From the NCBI GenBank assembly GCA_038223055.1, contig JBBRHF010000175.1, forward strand, positions 1 through 8,938: 8,938 nt of DNA, given 5' to 3'. Each line of letters opens with the position of its first letter. Position 1 is the stretch's first letter. Positions 1 to 6,453 of this stretch are shown here, piece after piece. Origin of the DNA: JBBRHF01 sp038223055 (GTDB lineage Bacteria > Actinomycetota > Actinomycetes > JACCUZ01). Both the position numbers and the translations under genes were made by a program. Under the pieces are notes generated by a model. The model did no database searches. It was given only the letters and a program-made list of their open reading frames with translations, and was not told the origin of the DNA.

Positions 1-26
1 ATGGTACAGAACCTTTACCCCATAAC

Positions 27-48
27 AAAAAACCCCAAAATGGGGTTT
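27..48 (-). terminator. Rho-independent terminator after tRNA-fMet
   Basis: Read on the minus strand, a 7-bp stem (AAACCCC / GGGGTTT, plus-strand arms 30-36 and 42-48) encloses a 5-nt loop and runs into a T tract. This is a classic intrinsic terminator 18 nt beyond the tRNA 3' end, so it should end the tRNA transcript. Its A/T-rich loop and flanks contrast with the GC-rich remainder of the window. Confidence 0.75.
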
Positions 49-65
49 AATAATTTTTATAGATT

Positions 66-142
<77 letters not shown>

Positions 143-164
143 TCAAGTTGTCAGCCGACCTGCG

Positions 165-545
165 TCAGCGAGCCTTCACGCCGAGCACCTGGGACTGGCC
201 GTTGCAGTCCGAGGTCTGGCCGGTGAGGTTGATGGTGTTCGTCCCGGACTTGGTCAGGGTGACCTTCGTCGAGACACTCCCGTCCGAGTCGGCCGTCAGC
301 GTCTTGGTGATGTAGGTGTCGCCGCTGTTGACGACCGTGAGAGCCACGGACGTCGATGGGCAGAAGTTGTCACCGGCGACGTCGACCGCGCCACCACGGG
401 CCACGCTGGTGGCGGACGATGTGGCAGAGCCACTCACGACGCCATAGGGGGTAGCGGCGGACGCAATTGCTGGGGACAGCCCCACCGTTGCCAGGACGGC
501 GAGCGCCGCGGCTGCAAGAGCAGCAAGAACAGGACGGCATGGCAT
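165..545 (-). CDS. Small exported protein, probable Ig-like fold
   Basis: This 126-residue protein has no family I can name. It begins MPCRP, followed by a hydrophobic Ala/Leu/Val segment (about residues 6-23) and a signal-peptidase-like AIASA-ATP site near residues 27-32, so export by Sec is likely. The mature part of about 95 residues is Ser/Thr/Val/Gly-rich with alternating hydrophobic residues, suggesting a beta-sandwich of Ig-like type. Two cysteines (in DNFCPS and TSDCNG) could form a disulfide. An ATG 19 codons upstream (602) is open, but it would put a polar stretch before the signal peptide and has no clear ribosome-binding site; GGGGA lies about 10 nt before the chosen ATG. It sits alone between the tRNA and the DUF4012 relic. 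A secreted or cell-wall role is inference. Confidence 0.7.
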   Translation of the reverse strand: MPCRPVLAALAAAALAVLATVGLSPAIASAATPYGVVSGSATSSATSVARGGAVDVAGDNFCPSTSVALTVVNSGDTYITKTLTADSDGSVSTKVTLTKSGTNTINLTGQTSDCNGQSQVLGVKAR

Positions 546-601
546 GTTGGGGTCCCCACATTCGATGGACCGATCCTGAAGCTCAGGAGAGGTTTCAACC
601 A

Positions 602-630
602 TTGTTACGTAGTCCGGACCAAGGGTCCAA
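602..630 (-). promoter_or_regulatory. Possible promoter of the exported-protein gene
   Basis: On the minus strand, TTGGAC (plus 625-630) and TAACAA (plus 602-607) are spaced by 17 nt. The match to the sigma-70 consensus is modest. A 5-bp inverted repeat (GGACC-AAG-GGTCC, plus 616-628) overlaps the -35 element and spacer and could be an operator. If real, transcription would start just inside the longer ORF and favour the ATG at 545. Weak evidence. Confidence 0.2.
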
Positions 631-636
631 ATCGGG

Positions 637-1464
637 CTACACCACCCATTCGTCCGACGGTGCCTGAACCTTGAGCCCCGGCCGGGTCGGTTTGTCCTCA
701 GCAGGCGTGGTCACGGCGCTCTGCGTCATCGCTCGGACGAGAGGCTGGGGGGTCAACAGCCTGATCCTGCCGGGCGTCGGCGTCTCGCTCAGGTCCAGCA
801 CGATCGTTCGAGACTGGCCGGACAGGAGGGTGCCGGTGAACTCGAAAACTGCTTTGCCCCGCTCGTTTCCGGCCGTCACCAGCAGAGCCTTTCCGTCCAG
901 TCTCGCCCTCAGCAGGTCGGCGCCGGCTGTCGCAAACACCTCGGCCACACTCGTGCTCGCTCCGCTCGGTGGCCGCCCCCGCGGAAGTTGCTCGGGTCGA
1001 GCTTGACGTCGACATACGCCGGCAGCCCGCGGCTCGGTGCCCTGTTCGTCGGGGTGACCGTGATTTTTGTCACCTGCCGGCCGGCGGCGGCGCATCCCCT
1101 GGAATGGTCAAATTTCGGTCAAGATAGTCATCGAGCTTGCCGGACGAATAGTTGTTGACCACTCAGGCCCGCGAAGGGCCGGGCGTCGGTCGGAGCGGAT
1201 TGCCCGTAGCCGTCCTTCATGGTGAGCCGGGCCGCGTTGGCCGCGGTGACCTGCCCGCCGCCGGGCAGGGGCGCCGGACCGGTGGCCGCCAGCATTGCGT
1301 CGCTTGGGTTTCTCCCGTCGTACGCGGGGGTCGGGGGATTCGGTCGGCCTGTCCCGCGTCGCGGACGCCCTCGAGACCCTCGACGGAGTGACCGCCCGCT
1401 GATGCTTGTCGGGCCGCCGGCCCAGCGGGCGACCAGCACCGCAAGCCACGGCCCCGTCAGGCAC
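637..1464 (-). pseudogene. Decayed DUF4012-family gene (C-terminal part only)
   Basis: Stitching three frames gives a coherent stretch resembling, from memory of the family, the C-terminal half of actinobacterial DUF4012 proteins, found near exopolysaccharide genes. Reading down the minus strand: AYDGRNPSDAMLAATGP and VTAANAARLTMKDGYGQ lie in one frame (about 1325-1164). VVNNYSSGKLDDYLDRN is in a second (1162-1095). QVTKITVTPTNRAPSRGLPA is back in the first frame (about 1094-980), and AEVFATAGADLLRARLDGK through LLTPQPLVRAM to the TAG at 637 is in a third. The frame therefore changes near 1163, 1095 and 980. The N-terminal half is missing, because the plus-strand regulator begins close by, and the spacing between the first two blocks looks shorter than in intact relatives. 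The 1330-1464 part has no clear similarity. True decay is likelier than sequencing error because neighbouring genes are intact. Confidence 0.65.
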
Positions 1465-1470
1465 TATGAT
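1465..1470 (+). promoter_or_regulatory. Possible -10 box for the GAF-ANTAR gene
   Basis: TATGAT matches five of six bases of the TATAAT consensus and lies about 54 nt before the leader ATG and 77 nt before the GTG of the regulator. No convincing -35 box is seen at 16-18 nt upstream. Many actinobacterial promoters rely mainly on the -10 box, so this is plausible but unproven. Confidence 0.3.
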
Positions 1471-1523
1471 AAAGGGTAGTTTGCCCCGGTCCCCGGCACT
1501 TTGATCTGGTGAAGGGCGCAGTC

Positions 1524-1550
1524 ATGGGACCACGGGGGCGGGGGCGGTGA
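1524..1550 (+). CDS. Possible 8-codon leader ORF (MGPRGRGR)
   Basis: An ATG preceded at a good distance (7 nt) by GAAGGG (1511-1516) opens an ORF of eight codons, MGPRGRGR, rich in Arg and Gly. Its TGA overlaps the GTG start of the GAF-ANTAR gene (GTGA, 1547-1550). This arrangement suggests translational coupling: ribosomes load at the good Shine-Dalgarno site and re-initiate at the GTG. Alternatively a one-base change in the G runs has broken a single ORF, and the ATG is the ancestral start of the regulator. I cannot separate the two from one sequence. Confidence 0.35.
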   Translation: MGPRGRGR

Positions 1551-2281
1551 CAGGCGCCGCGCAGGCGCGGGTCGCCCACGTCCAGGCGCTCATCGCGGCG
1601 GAGCCGACACGGCCGCACGACGCCATCGGCATCGTGGGTGAGCTGCACCGGCTGTGCGGTGCGGCCGCGAGATCGCTCGCGGCCTCGGGGGCCGGCGTCA
1701 GCGTCATGACCGAGCAGGGCGTGCGCAGCGTCGCGGCCGCCTCGGACGAGGCGTGCGGGCTCATCGACGAACTCCAGTTCACCCTCGGGGAGGGGCCGTG
1801 CATCGACGCGTTCGCCTCGCGGAGCCCGGTCCTGGAGGCCGACCTCGCGGAGAGGGGGGCAGAGCGGTGGCCGATCTACACCCCGGCCGCTCACGAGCAC
1901 GGGGTGCGGGCGGCGTTCGCCTTCCCGCTGCAGATCGGCGCCGCCCGCCTGGGGGTGCTCGACGTCTACCGGCGGCAGCCAGGGTCGCTCACCGCCGACG
2001 AAGTCACCACGGCGCTGACCTTCGCCGACGCTGCGACGACGATGTTGCTCGACGGGCAGGAAAAGGCGCCGCCGGGCACGGCCGCGGCGGGGCTGGACGA
2101 GGCGCTGGACTACCACGTCGAGCTCTACCAGGCCCAGGGCATGGTGATGGTCCAGCTCGGCATCAGCCTGGCGCAGGCGCTCGCCGTACTGCGGGCACAT
2201 TGCTTCTCCCACGACCGGCACCTGGCCGAGGTGGCGAAGGACATCGTGGGCCGGCGGCTCCAGCTCGAGCCCCTGCCGTGA
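1547..2281 (+). CDS. GAF and ANTAR domain regulator (RNA-binding antiterminator)
   Basis: A 244-residue two-domain regulator. Residues ~25-165 form a GAF sensor with the family hallmark LGEGPCIDAF (about 80-89) and the later strand FAFPLQIGAARLGVLDVY. Residues ~180-240 form an ANTAR domain, recognisable from the series YQAQGMVMVQLGIS, AQALAVLRAHCFSHDR and LAEVAKDIV. ANTAR domains bind paired hairpins in nascent RNA and prevent termination; the GAF part presumably senses a small ligand or redox state. The protein lacks a membrane segment and should act in the cytoplasm. The chosen GTG overlaps the stop of the leader ORF; the frame is open back to a TGA at 1502, but no better start appears. It is monocistronic and its stop lies 3 nt from the stop of the convergent DUF3352 gene. 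The RNA target is not evident in this window. Confidence 0.9.
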   Translation: MTGAAQARVAHVQALIAAEPTRPHDAIGIVGELHRLCGAAARSLAASGAGVSVMTEQGVRSVAAASDEACGLIDELQFTLGEGPCIDAFASRSPVLEADLAERGAERWPIYTPAAHEHGVRAAFAFPLQIGAARLGVLDVYRRQPGSLTADEVTTALTFADAATTMLLDGQEKAPPGTAAAGLDEALDYHVELYQAQGMVMVQLGISLAQALAVLRAHCFSHDRHLAEVAKDIVGRRLQLEPLP

Positions 2282-2284
2282 CCG

Positions 2285-3841
2285 TCAGCGGGTGGTCAGG
2301 CGCAGCGTCATCGTCTGGTCCGAACCGCCGGTCGCGGTGAGGCCCAGCGAGCCCGCCGTGGCCCAGTCGCGTTGCATGGTGGAGTCGCCGGTCGCGGCCA
2401 GCGCCTTGGCAAGGTCGAGGTAGACGAGGACGCCGGCCTTGTCCGCGTCGGGGACCGCGAGCTTGAACTGGGCCGAGTCACCGAGCGTGCCTCCGCCGGC
2501 GCGCAGTGCCTCGGCGAACGTCGCGTCGTCGGAGGCGACGTAGCCGCCGGGAACGTCCAGCGCGGTCGCGTGCCGGGTCGAGAGGCCGTCGGTGAGCGCC
2601 AGCAGGGTCTTGGCGCGGGCGGGGTCGGAGGTCAGGACGCGTACGCCGAAGTGCTGGTCGGCGTTGGCCGCGAAGGCCGTCTCGGTGCCGAACAGTGCCG
2701 CGAAGTCGGCGGGGATGCGCAGCCCGGCCGAGGTGGCTTGCGGACCGATGTTGAGCGTGTCGTGCTTGGCGTACTCGGTCCAGGAGTCGGTCAGGAACGC
2801 GCCCATGCCGGTGACCGACCCGGCGCCGAGCACGTCGGCCGGGAAGCTCTGCACCAGGCCGGTGCCGGGGGTGGCGCCGAGCCGCGCCTTCGCGGCCGTC
2901 ACCTGCAGGCCGTGGCTGCGGCCCTTGACCTCGACGTAGTTGCTGCCCGCATGGACCCCGACGACGACCCGGCCGGCCGGCTTGACCGCGCCGAACTGGG
3001 CCGCGACGCCGGCCTTCTTGTCCTTCGGCACGAGCTTGTAGACGGCGCCCAGGTCGGCCCAGGCGATCGCGATCTGGTCACCGTTGAGGCTCTTGGCGTC
3101 GCTCGCGGCGACGGGGTTCGCGCTCAGCTTGGTGGTGTCGTGGGCCACGCGGTCCGCGACGGCTTGGCTGTCGGAGATGATCACGTAGCCGTCGCGGACG
3201 GCGAAGTGCGTCCTGGCCGGCTCCCCGGATGCGGTCTTCTTGGCCTTGGCCTTGGTCAGCGCGGCCGACATCTTCGACTCGTCGGTGAACGCCACCGCGA
3301 GCACCGGGGCGACGCCGTTGGGGCTGGACGTGCTCGGCACGGCGGCCACGGCCGCGCGGTCCCCGATCCACGGCTTGATGTCGCGGGCATAGCTCGTGTC
3401 GCTCGTCCCGCTGAACAGGCTGGCGAGGAGCGCATCCTTGACGTTGCCCTCGTCGACAGTGCGCCCGTCGGCGCCCTTGATCTTCGGGAACTTGTCGACC
3501 AGGCGGGCGACCGCGATCTTCTGCCCCGCGGCCGGGTCGAGGTCGATCTTGACGAACGCGACGGTGTTCGCGGGCAGAACGTCCTCGGGCTGCGTCCCGC
3601 CACCGGACATGACCTGCACTCCCGCGTAGGCAGCGCCGGCGGTCAGCAGCAGCGCCGTGCTCGCGAGGACGGCGACGATGGCCTTGCCGTGGGGGCGGCG
3701 CTTGGTGGGCAGGGTGGGTGGTGGGCCGGCGGCGAAGGCGTCAGAGCTGAGTACGTCGTGAGGCTGGCCGTCGTCGGGGTGGGCGGCGGCAGGCTGGCCG
3801 TCGTCGGGGTGGGCGTCGTCGGGGTGGGCGGGCTCGTTCAT
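2285..3841 (-). CDS. DUF3352 membrane-anchored protein
   Basis: A 518-residue protein matching the actinobacterial DUF3352 family, whose function is unknown. The first ~50 residues are cytoplasmic, Pro/Asp/His-rich and repetitive (HPDD units). KRRPHGK then precedes a single membrane segment (about 53-75), giving an N-in topology with a large extracytoplasmic domain from about residue 85. Family landmarks include DVLPANTVAFVKIDLDPAAG near 87-106, KPWIGDRAAVA, and a C-terminal repeat-like half ending in VYLDLAKAL and TMTLRLTTR. The ATG is supported by GAGGAG 11 nt upstream (plus 3853-3858). It ends 3 nt from the convergent regulator stop, leaving no room for a separate terminator. The 429-nt gap upstream carries palindromes that may control it. 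The family call is firm; any role in envelope biology is inference. Confidence 0.85.
   Translation of the reverse strand: MNEPAHPDDAHPDDGQPAAAHPDDGQPHDVLSSDAFAAGPPPTLPTKRRPHGKAIVAVLASTALLLTAGAAYAGVQVMSGGGTQPEDVLPANTVAFVKIDLDPAAGQKIAVARLVDKFPKIKGADGRTVDEGNVKDALLASLFSGTSDTSYARDIKPWIGDRAAVAAVPSTSSPNGVAPVLAVAFTDESKMSAALTKAKAKKTASGEPARTHFAVRDGYVIISDSQAVADRVAHDTTKLSANPVAASDAKSLNGDQIAIAWADLGAVYKLVPKDKKAGVAAQFGAVKPAGRVVVGVHAGSNYVEVKGRSHGLQVTAAKARLGATPGTGLVQSFPADVLGAGSVTGMGAFLTDSWTEYAKHDTLNIGPQATSAGLRIPADFAALFGTETAFAANADQHFGVRVLTSDPARAKTLLALTDGLSTRHATALDVPGGYVASDDATFAEALRAGGGTLGDSAQFKLAVPDADKAGVLVYLDLAKALAATGDSTMQRDWATAGSLGLTATGGSDQTMTLRLTTR
3761..3830 (-). repeat. In-frame tandem repeat coding the HPDD tail
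   Basis: A 25-bp unit (3761-3785) recurs exactly at 3791-3815, a period of 30 bp, and its last 15 bp occurs a third time at 3816-3830. All spacings are multiples of three, so the repeat extends the cytoplasmic N-terminus of the DUF3352 protein with AHPDD/GQP units without breaking the frame. Copy number could vary between strains. Confidence 0.85.
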
Positions 3842-4115
3842 AGGGACGCAAACTCCTCAACGCCAGCACGGCCGACGTGGTTTGAGCGACGCCCGGGCAG
3901 CAAGTCGCATCCCCCGGCCTGTCGCGGCCACGGACACCCGACCCGCGTGCCCAACGTGACCCGCGGCCCACAGTCAGTGGGCGCTCGCTCGGCAACGCGT
4001 CAGCTGTCGGGCCAAACCTCACTCGCGGGCGATGTGGGGCAATCAATCACGTTACCGGCGTCGTGGCGCGCTGGACCGGGGAAAGACGCGCTTACCGATG
4101 TGCGCTTGGTCACCC

Positions 4116-4131
4116 TGCCCGGCGCCGGGCA
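4116..4131. repeat. Perfect 16-bp palindrome
   Basis: TGCCCGGCGCCGGGCA is a perfect 16-bp palindrome with no spacer. It could be an operator for a dimeric regulator or the stem of a GC-rich hairpin. It lies 4 bp from the 15-bp tandem repeat. Confidence 0.75.
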
Positions 4132-4135
4132 CCAT

Positions 4136-4165
4136 GATCTGGCCGAGATCGATCTGGCCGAGATC
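4136..4165. repeat. Two 15-bp tandem units with inverted ends
   Basis: GATCTGGCCGAGATC occurs twice head to tail, at 4136-4150 and 4151-4165. Each unit is itself an inverted repeat (GATCT / AGATC, 5-bp spacer), and the pair is flanked on both sides by an ATGATC word. The look is that of a double binding site or a short intergenic repeat element. Confidence 0.8.
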
Positions 4166-4168
4166 CAT

Positions 4169-4215
4169 GATCGTGAAACATTTGGGTGGCCCTATCACTC
4201 GAATGTTTCACGATC
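4169..4215. repeat. 14-bp inverted repeat with 19-nt spacer
   Basis: GATCGTGAAACATT (4169-4182) and AATGTTTCACGATC (4202-4215) are perfect inverted copies. As RNA this is a long hairpin 55 nt past the stop of the glycosyltransferase operon on the minus strand, but no U tract follows. Each arm contains one half of the bacterial parS centromere consensus (TGTTTCAC / GTGAAACA), placed in the opposite order to a real parS. It may be a terminator without U tract, an operator or a repeat element. Confidence 0.8.
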
Positions 4216-4270
4216 CTGCTGACGTCCCCGGGGGCGGACGGGGGGCGGACGGGGGCGCGACCGTGCCAAG

Positions 4271-5365
4271 TCAACGGCAGGCTGCCGCGAGGATGGCGCT
4301 GACGGCGACGGCCGAACGGTCCCAGCTGAACTCGCGGTGCCGGGCCGCACCGCGGCGTACGAGATCGGCACCGGCGCCCTCGCCCAGCACCTGCCACAGC
4401 GCGTCGGCCCAGGCGCCGGGGTCCTCGGCGGGCACGAGGAGACCGGCGTCGCCGACCACCTCGGGCAGCGACGTGCAGTCGGCGGCCACGACCGGCAGGC
4501 CGGCGGCCATGGCCTCCAGCAACGGGATGCCGAACCCCTCGAACAGGGACGGGAAGGCCAGCACGTGCGCCGATCGGTAGGCCGCCGCCAGCCCGGCCCG
4601 GTCCACATGGCCTCCCAGCAGCAGCGCCTCGCCGAGCAGCGCCCGCATCTGCTGGGACTGCGCCCTGCCTGCCCGCGGGACCGAGCCGACGACCCGCAGC
4701 CGTACGTCGTGGCCCCGGTCCCGCAGCACCCGCACGGCGCGCGCCGCCACCAGCAGGTTCTTGCGCGGCAGCACGTTGCCGACGGCGAGCACGGTCAGCG
4801 GGCCATCGCGGCGCTCCGGCGTCGCGGCGAGCACCGCCACCAGGGCTGGGTCGACCGCCGCCGGGACGACGCTGACCCGCCCGGGCGCGACGCCGTAGCG
4901 GTCCACCAGGTCGCGGCGGGTGTGCTCGCTGAGGGCGAGGACGTGGGCGGCCCGGCGTACGGAGGGGCGGATCGTGGCCCGGTAGCGCGCCCGGGTGGCC
5001 AGCGGCAGCCACTGCGACGCCCGCGGGTCCTCGAAGGACAGGTCGTGCGCGGCCAGCACGACGGGCACGGTCGAGAACGGAGCGGTGTACTGCACCAGAA
5101 GCGCGCCGCTGCGCAGCCGCCGCAGCGCGCCCGGCAGGTCGGCCGCGAGCCGGCGCGCGCTGCTGCCGGCGACCACGGCGACCTCGCGGGCGGGCAGGTC
5201 GAGCAGGTCCTCCCGGGACGCGGCGGAGGTGACCGCGATGTCATAGCTGGCCGGGCCGTCGAGGCGGAACAGCGCGGCGGCGATCGACCGCGCCCAGGTC
5301 TCGTTGCCGGTCTGGCGGTGGCCCAGGTGGTGCAGGTCGAGCAGGGGCGGTCCGAGCCCGCTCAC
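4271..5365 (-). CDS. GT4-type glycosyltransferase (last gene of operon)
   Basis: A 364-residue retaining glycosyltransferase of GT-B fold, probably family GT4. The acceptor-side N-terminal half starts LLDLHHLGHRQTGNETWARS, a glycine-containing loop typical of this branch. The linker ALSEHTRRDLVDRYGV leads to the nucleotide-sugar half, with VGNVLPRKN and the catalytic/binding E-x7-E motif EGFGIPLLE (about E276 and E284). No signal peptide is seen; it should act at the cytoplasmic membrane face on a lipid-linked glycan. The frame is open far upstream, but homology starts at the GTG chosen here, which overlaps the TGA of the preceding glycosyltransferase (GTGA, 5362-5365), implying translational coupling. 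Sugar donor and acceptor cannot be read from sequence. Confidence 0.88.
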   Translation of the reverse strand: MSGLGPPLLDLHHLGHRQTGNETWARSIAAALFRLDGPASYDIAVTSAASREDLLDLPAREVAVVAGSSARRLAADLPGALRRLRSGALLVQYTAPFSTVPVVLAAHDLSFEDPRASQWLPLATRARYRATIRPSVRRAAHVLALSEHTRRDLVDRYGVAPGRVSVVPAAVDPALVAVLAATPERRDGPLTVLAVGNVLPRKNLLVAARAVRVLRDRGHDVRLRVVGSVPRAGRAQSQQMRALLGEALLLGGHVDRAGLAAAYRSAHVLAFPSLFEGFGIPLLEAMAAGLPVVAADCTSLPEVVGDAGLLVPAEDPGAWADALWQVLGEGAGADLVRRGAARHREFSWDRSAVAVSAILAAACR

Positions 5366-6432
5366 CCGAGCAGCTCGCCGACCAGGCCGTGGATCGTCGC
5401 CCGAAACAGCTCGGGGGCGAAGCGCGGCGCCTGGCGCGCCGACTCGGCTGCCGCGGCGGCCCACGTCGCACGGTCCAGCAGCGGGGCCATCGCGGCGGCC
5501 AGACCCGGGGCAGTGACGGTCCCGGCGTCGGCCGCCGGCAGCAGCGTCGGCATGGCGCCCCGCCCGGAGTGCACCGCCGGCAGCCCGTGCTGCGCCGCCT
5601 CCACCAGCGGCAGCCCGTAGCCCTCGTCCAGCGACGGCTGCAGGAGCAACCAGGACGAGGCGTACGCCGCGGCGAGCGCCTCGGCCGCCACGTCGACGTG
5701 CCGGCTGGTCCAGCGACCGTCGGGGTCCAGCCTCGACATGACCGCGCGGACGGCCTGCTCCTCGCGCCCGGCGGGCCCGATGAGCCGGACCCCCACGTCG
5801 ACGCCGCTGGATCGCCGCACCGCCGCCACCGCGTGCAGGCCGGCGACGTGGTTCTTGACCGGCTCGGTGGCGCCGACCATGAGCACCACCGGCCGGTCCG
5901 GCCAGGTGGCGGGTCGGCCGGGCGGCCCGGCGTAGGGCAGGGCCACGACGCGTACGTCGACGCGGGGAAACCGCCGCAGGATCTCCTGGCGCGCGTGCTC
6001 GGACAGGGTGAGCACGAGGTCGGCGGAGCGGATGCTGGCAGGCACGAGCGCGCGCCAGTAGGACGCGAACCGGCGGTCGAAGTGCTCGGGGTGGTCCCAG
6101 ACCATCGCGTCGAGGACGACCAGCAGGTGCTTTCGGGCCGGGCCGCGCCGGCCGATGTTGCACGGGGACACCAGCAGGTCCACGTCGCGGTGCGCCCGCG
6201 ACGCCAGCCACAGGTCCCACCGGGCGTCCTTCACCGCGTTGCGGACCGAGCCGTGCCGCCCCCGGACGGCCGGTGCCCCCTCGAGGACCTCGACGCCGGA
6301 CAGACCCCGCATGGCCTCGACCAGCGCGCGGGTGGCGGTGGCGGTCCCCGACGTACGGTGCAGGTAGATCGCGGTGTTGACCACGACGCGGCGGGTCACG
6401 CCGGGGACAGCTTCTTGACCGCGGCGGGTCAC
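5362..6432 (-). CDS. GT-B glycosyltransferase (GT4-like)
   Basis: A 356-residue glycosyltransferase, or 345 if it starts at the second GTG (6399). It has a GT-B layout: an N-terminal half beginning VVVNTAIYLHRTSGTATATR, the hinge VLTLSEHARQEILRRF near the middle, VGATEPVKNHVAG at the start of the donor half, and the E-x7-E motif EGYGLPLVE (about E270 and E278). It resembles its downstream neighbour in length and order of motifs, suggesting an old duplication. The first GTG overlaps the TGA of the NeuD relic. The first 11 residues derive from a 33-bp duplication, and the homologous core begins only after the second GTG, so either start may be used. It probably adds a sugar to a surface glycan; specificity is unknown. 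Confidence 0.87.
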   Translation of the reverse strand: MTRRGQEAVPGVTRRVVVNTAIYLHRTSGTATATRALVEAMRGLSGVEVLEGAPAVRGRHGSVRNAVKDARWDLWLASRAHRDVDLLVSPCNIGRRGPARKHLLVVLDAMVWDHPEHFDRRFASYWRALVPASIRSADLVLTLSEHARQEILRRFPRVDVRVVALPYAGPPGRPATWPDRPVVLMVGATEPVKNHVAGLHAVAAVRRSSGVDVGVRLIGPAGREEQAVRAVMSRLDPDGRWTSRHVDVAAEALAAAYASSWLLLQPSLDEGYGLPLVEAAQHGLPAVHSGRGAMPTLLPAADAGTVTAPGLAAAMAPLLDRATWAAAAAESARQAPRFAPELFRATIHGLVGELLG

Positions 6433-6453
6433 GCCGGGGACAGCTTCTTGACC
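6388..6453. repeat. Exact 33-bp tandem duplication at a gene junction
   Basis: Bases 6388-6420 are repeated exactly at 6421-6453. The unit holds the last codons and TGA of the NeuD relic and the overlapping GTG of the next glycosyltransferase. Since 33 is a multiple of three, the duplication leaves the glycosyltransferase frame intact and adds 11 codons or an alternative start. Confidence 0.95.

Larger units (their letters stand above)
3842..4270. other. Non-coding gap with palindrome cluster
   Basis: This 429-nt gap separates the end of the glycosyltransferase operon from the start of the DUF3352 gene, both on the minus strand. No ORF in either strand looks like a protein. From 3859 to 4115 I see no clear promoter or repeat. 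From 4116 to 4215 three kinds of symmetric element are packed together (listed separately). From 4224 to about 4255 there is a G-rich plus-strand stretch with two GGCGGAC repeats between G runs, possibly able to form a quadruplex. Confidence 0.6.

Noticed and set aside
1474..1479. SigB/SigF-type -10 element GGGTAG before the GAF-ANTAR gene
   Set aside because: No GTTT-like -35 element stands at the required distance upstream, so the match is probably chance.
4169..4215. A true parS site or a standard intrinsic terminator
   Set aside because: The half-sites are in reverse order and 23 bp apart, so it is not a canonical parS. The hairpin has no U tract on either strand, so it is not a standard terminator. 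Kept only as an inverted repeat.
2372..4222. 616-codon open frame on the plus strand
   Set aside because: It lies antisense to the DUF3352 gene, has the Gly/Arg/Val-rich composition of a shadow frame in high-GC DNA, and resembles no protein family; the opposite strand has a membrane segment, a ribosome-binding site and family motifs.
5366..6220. Upstream extension of the 4271-5365 glycosyltransferase to 649 codons
   Set aside because: The extension overlaps the preceding glycosyltransferase in another frame and is Arg/Ala/Gly-rich shadow sequence; homology begins at the GTG that overlaps the upstream stop.
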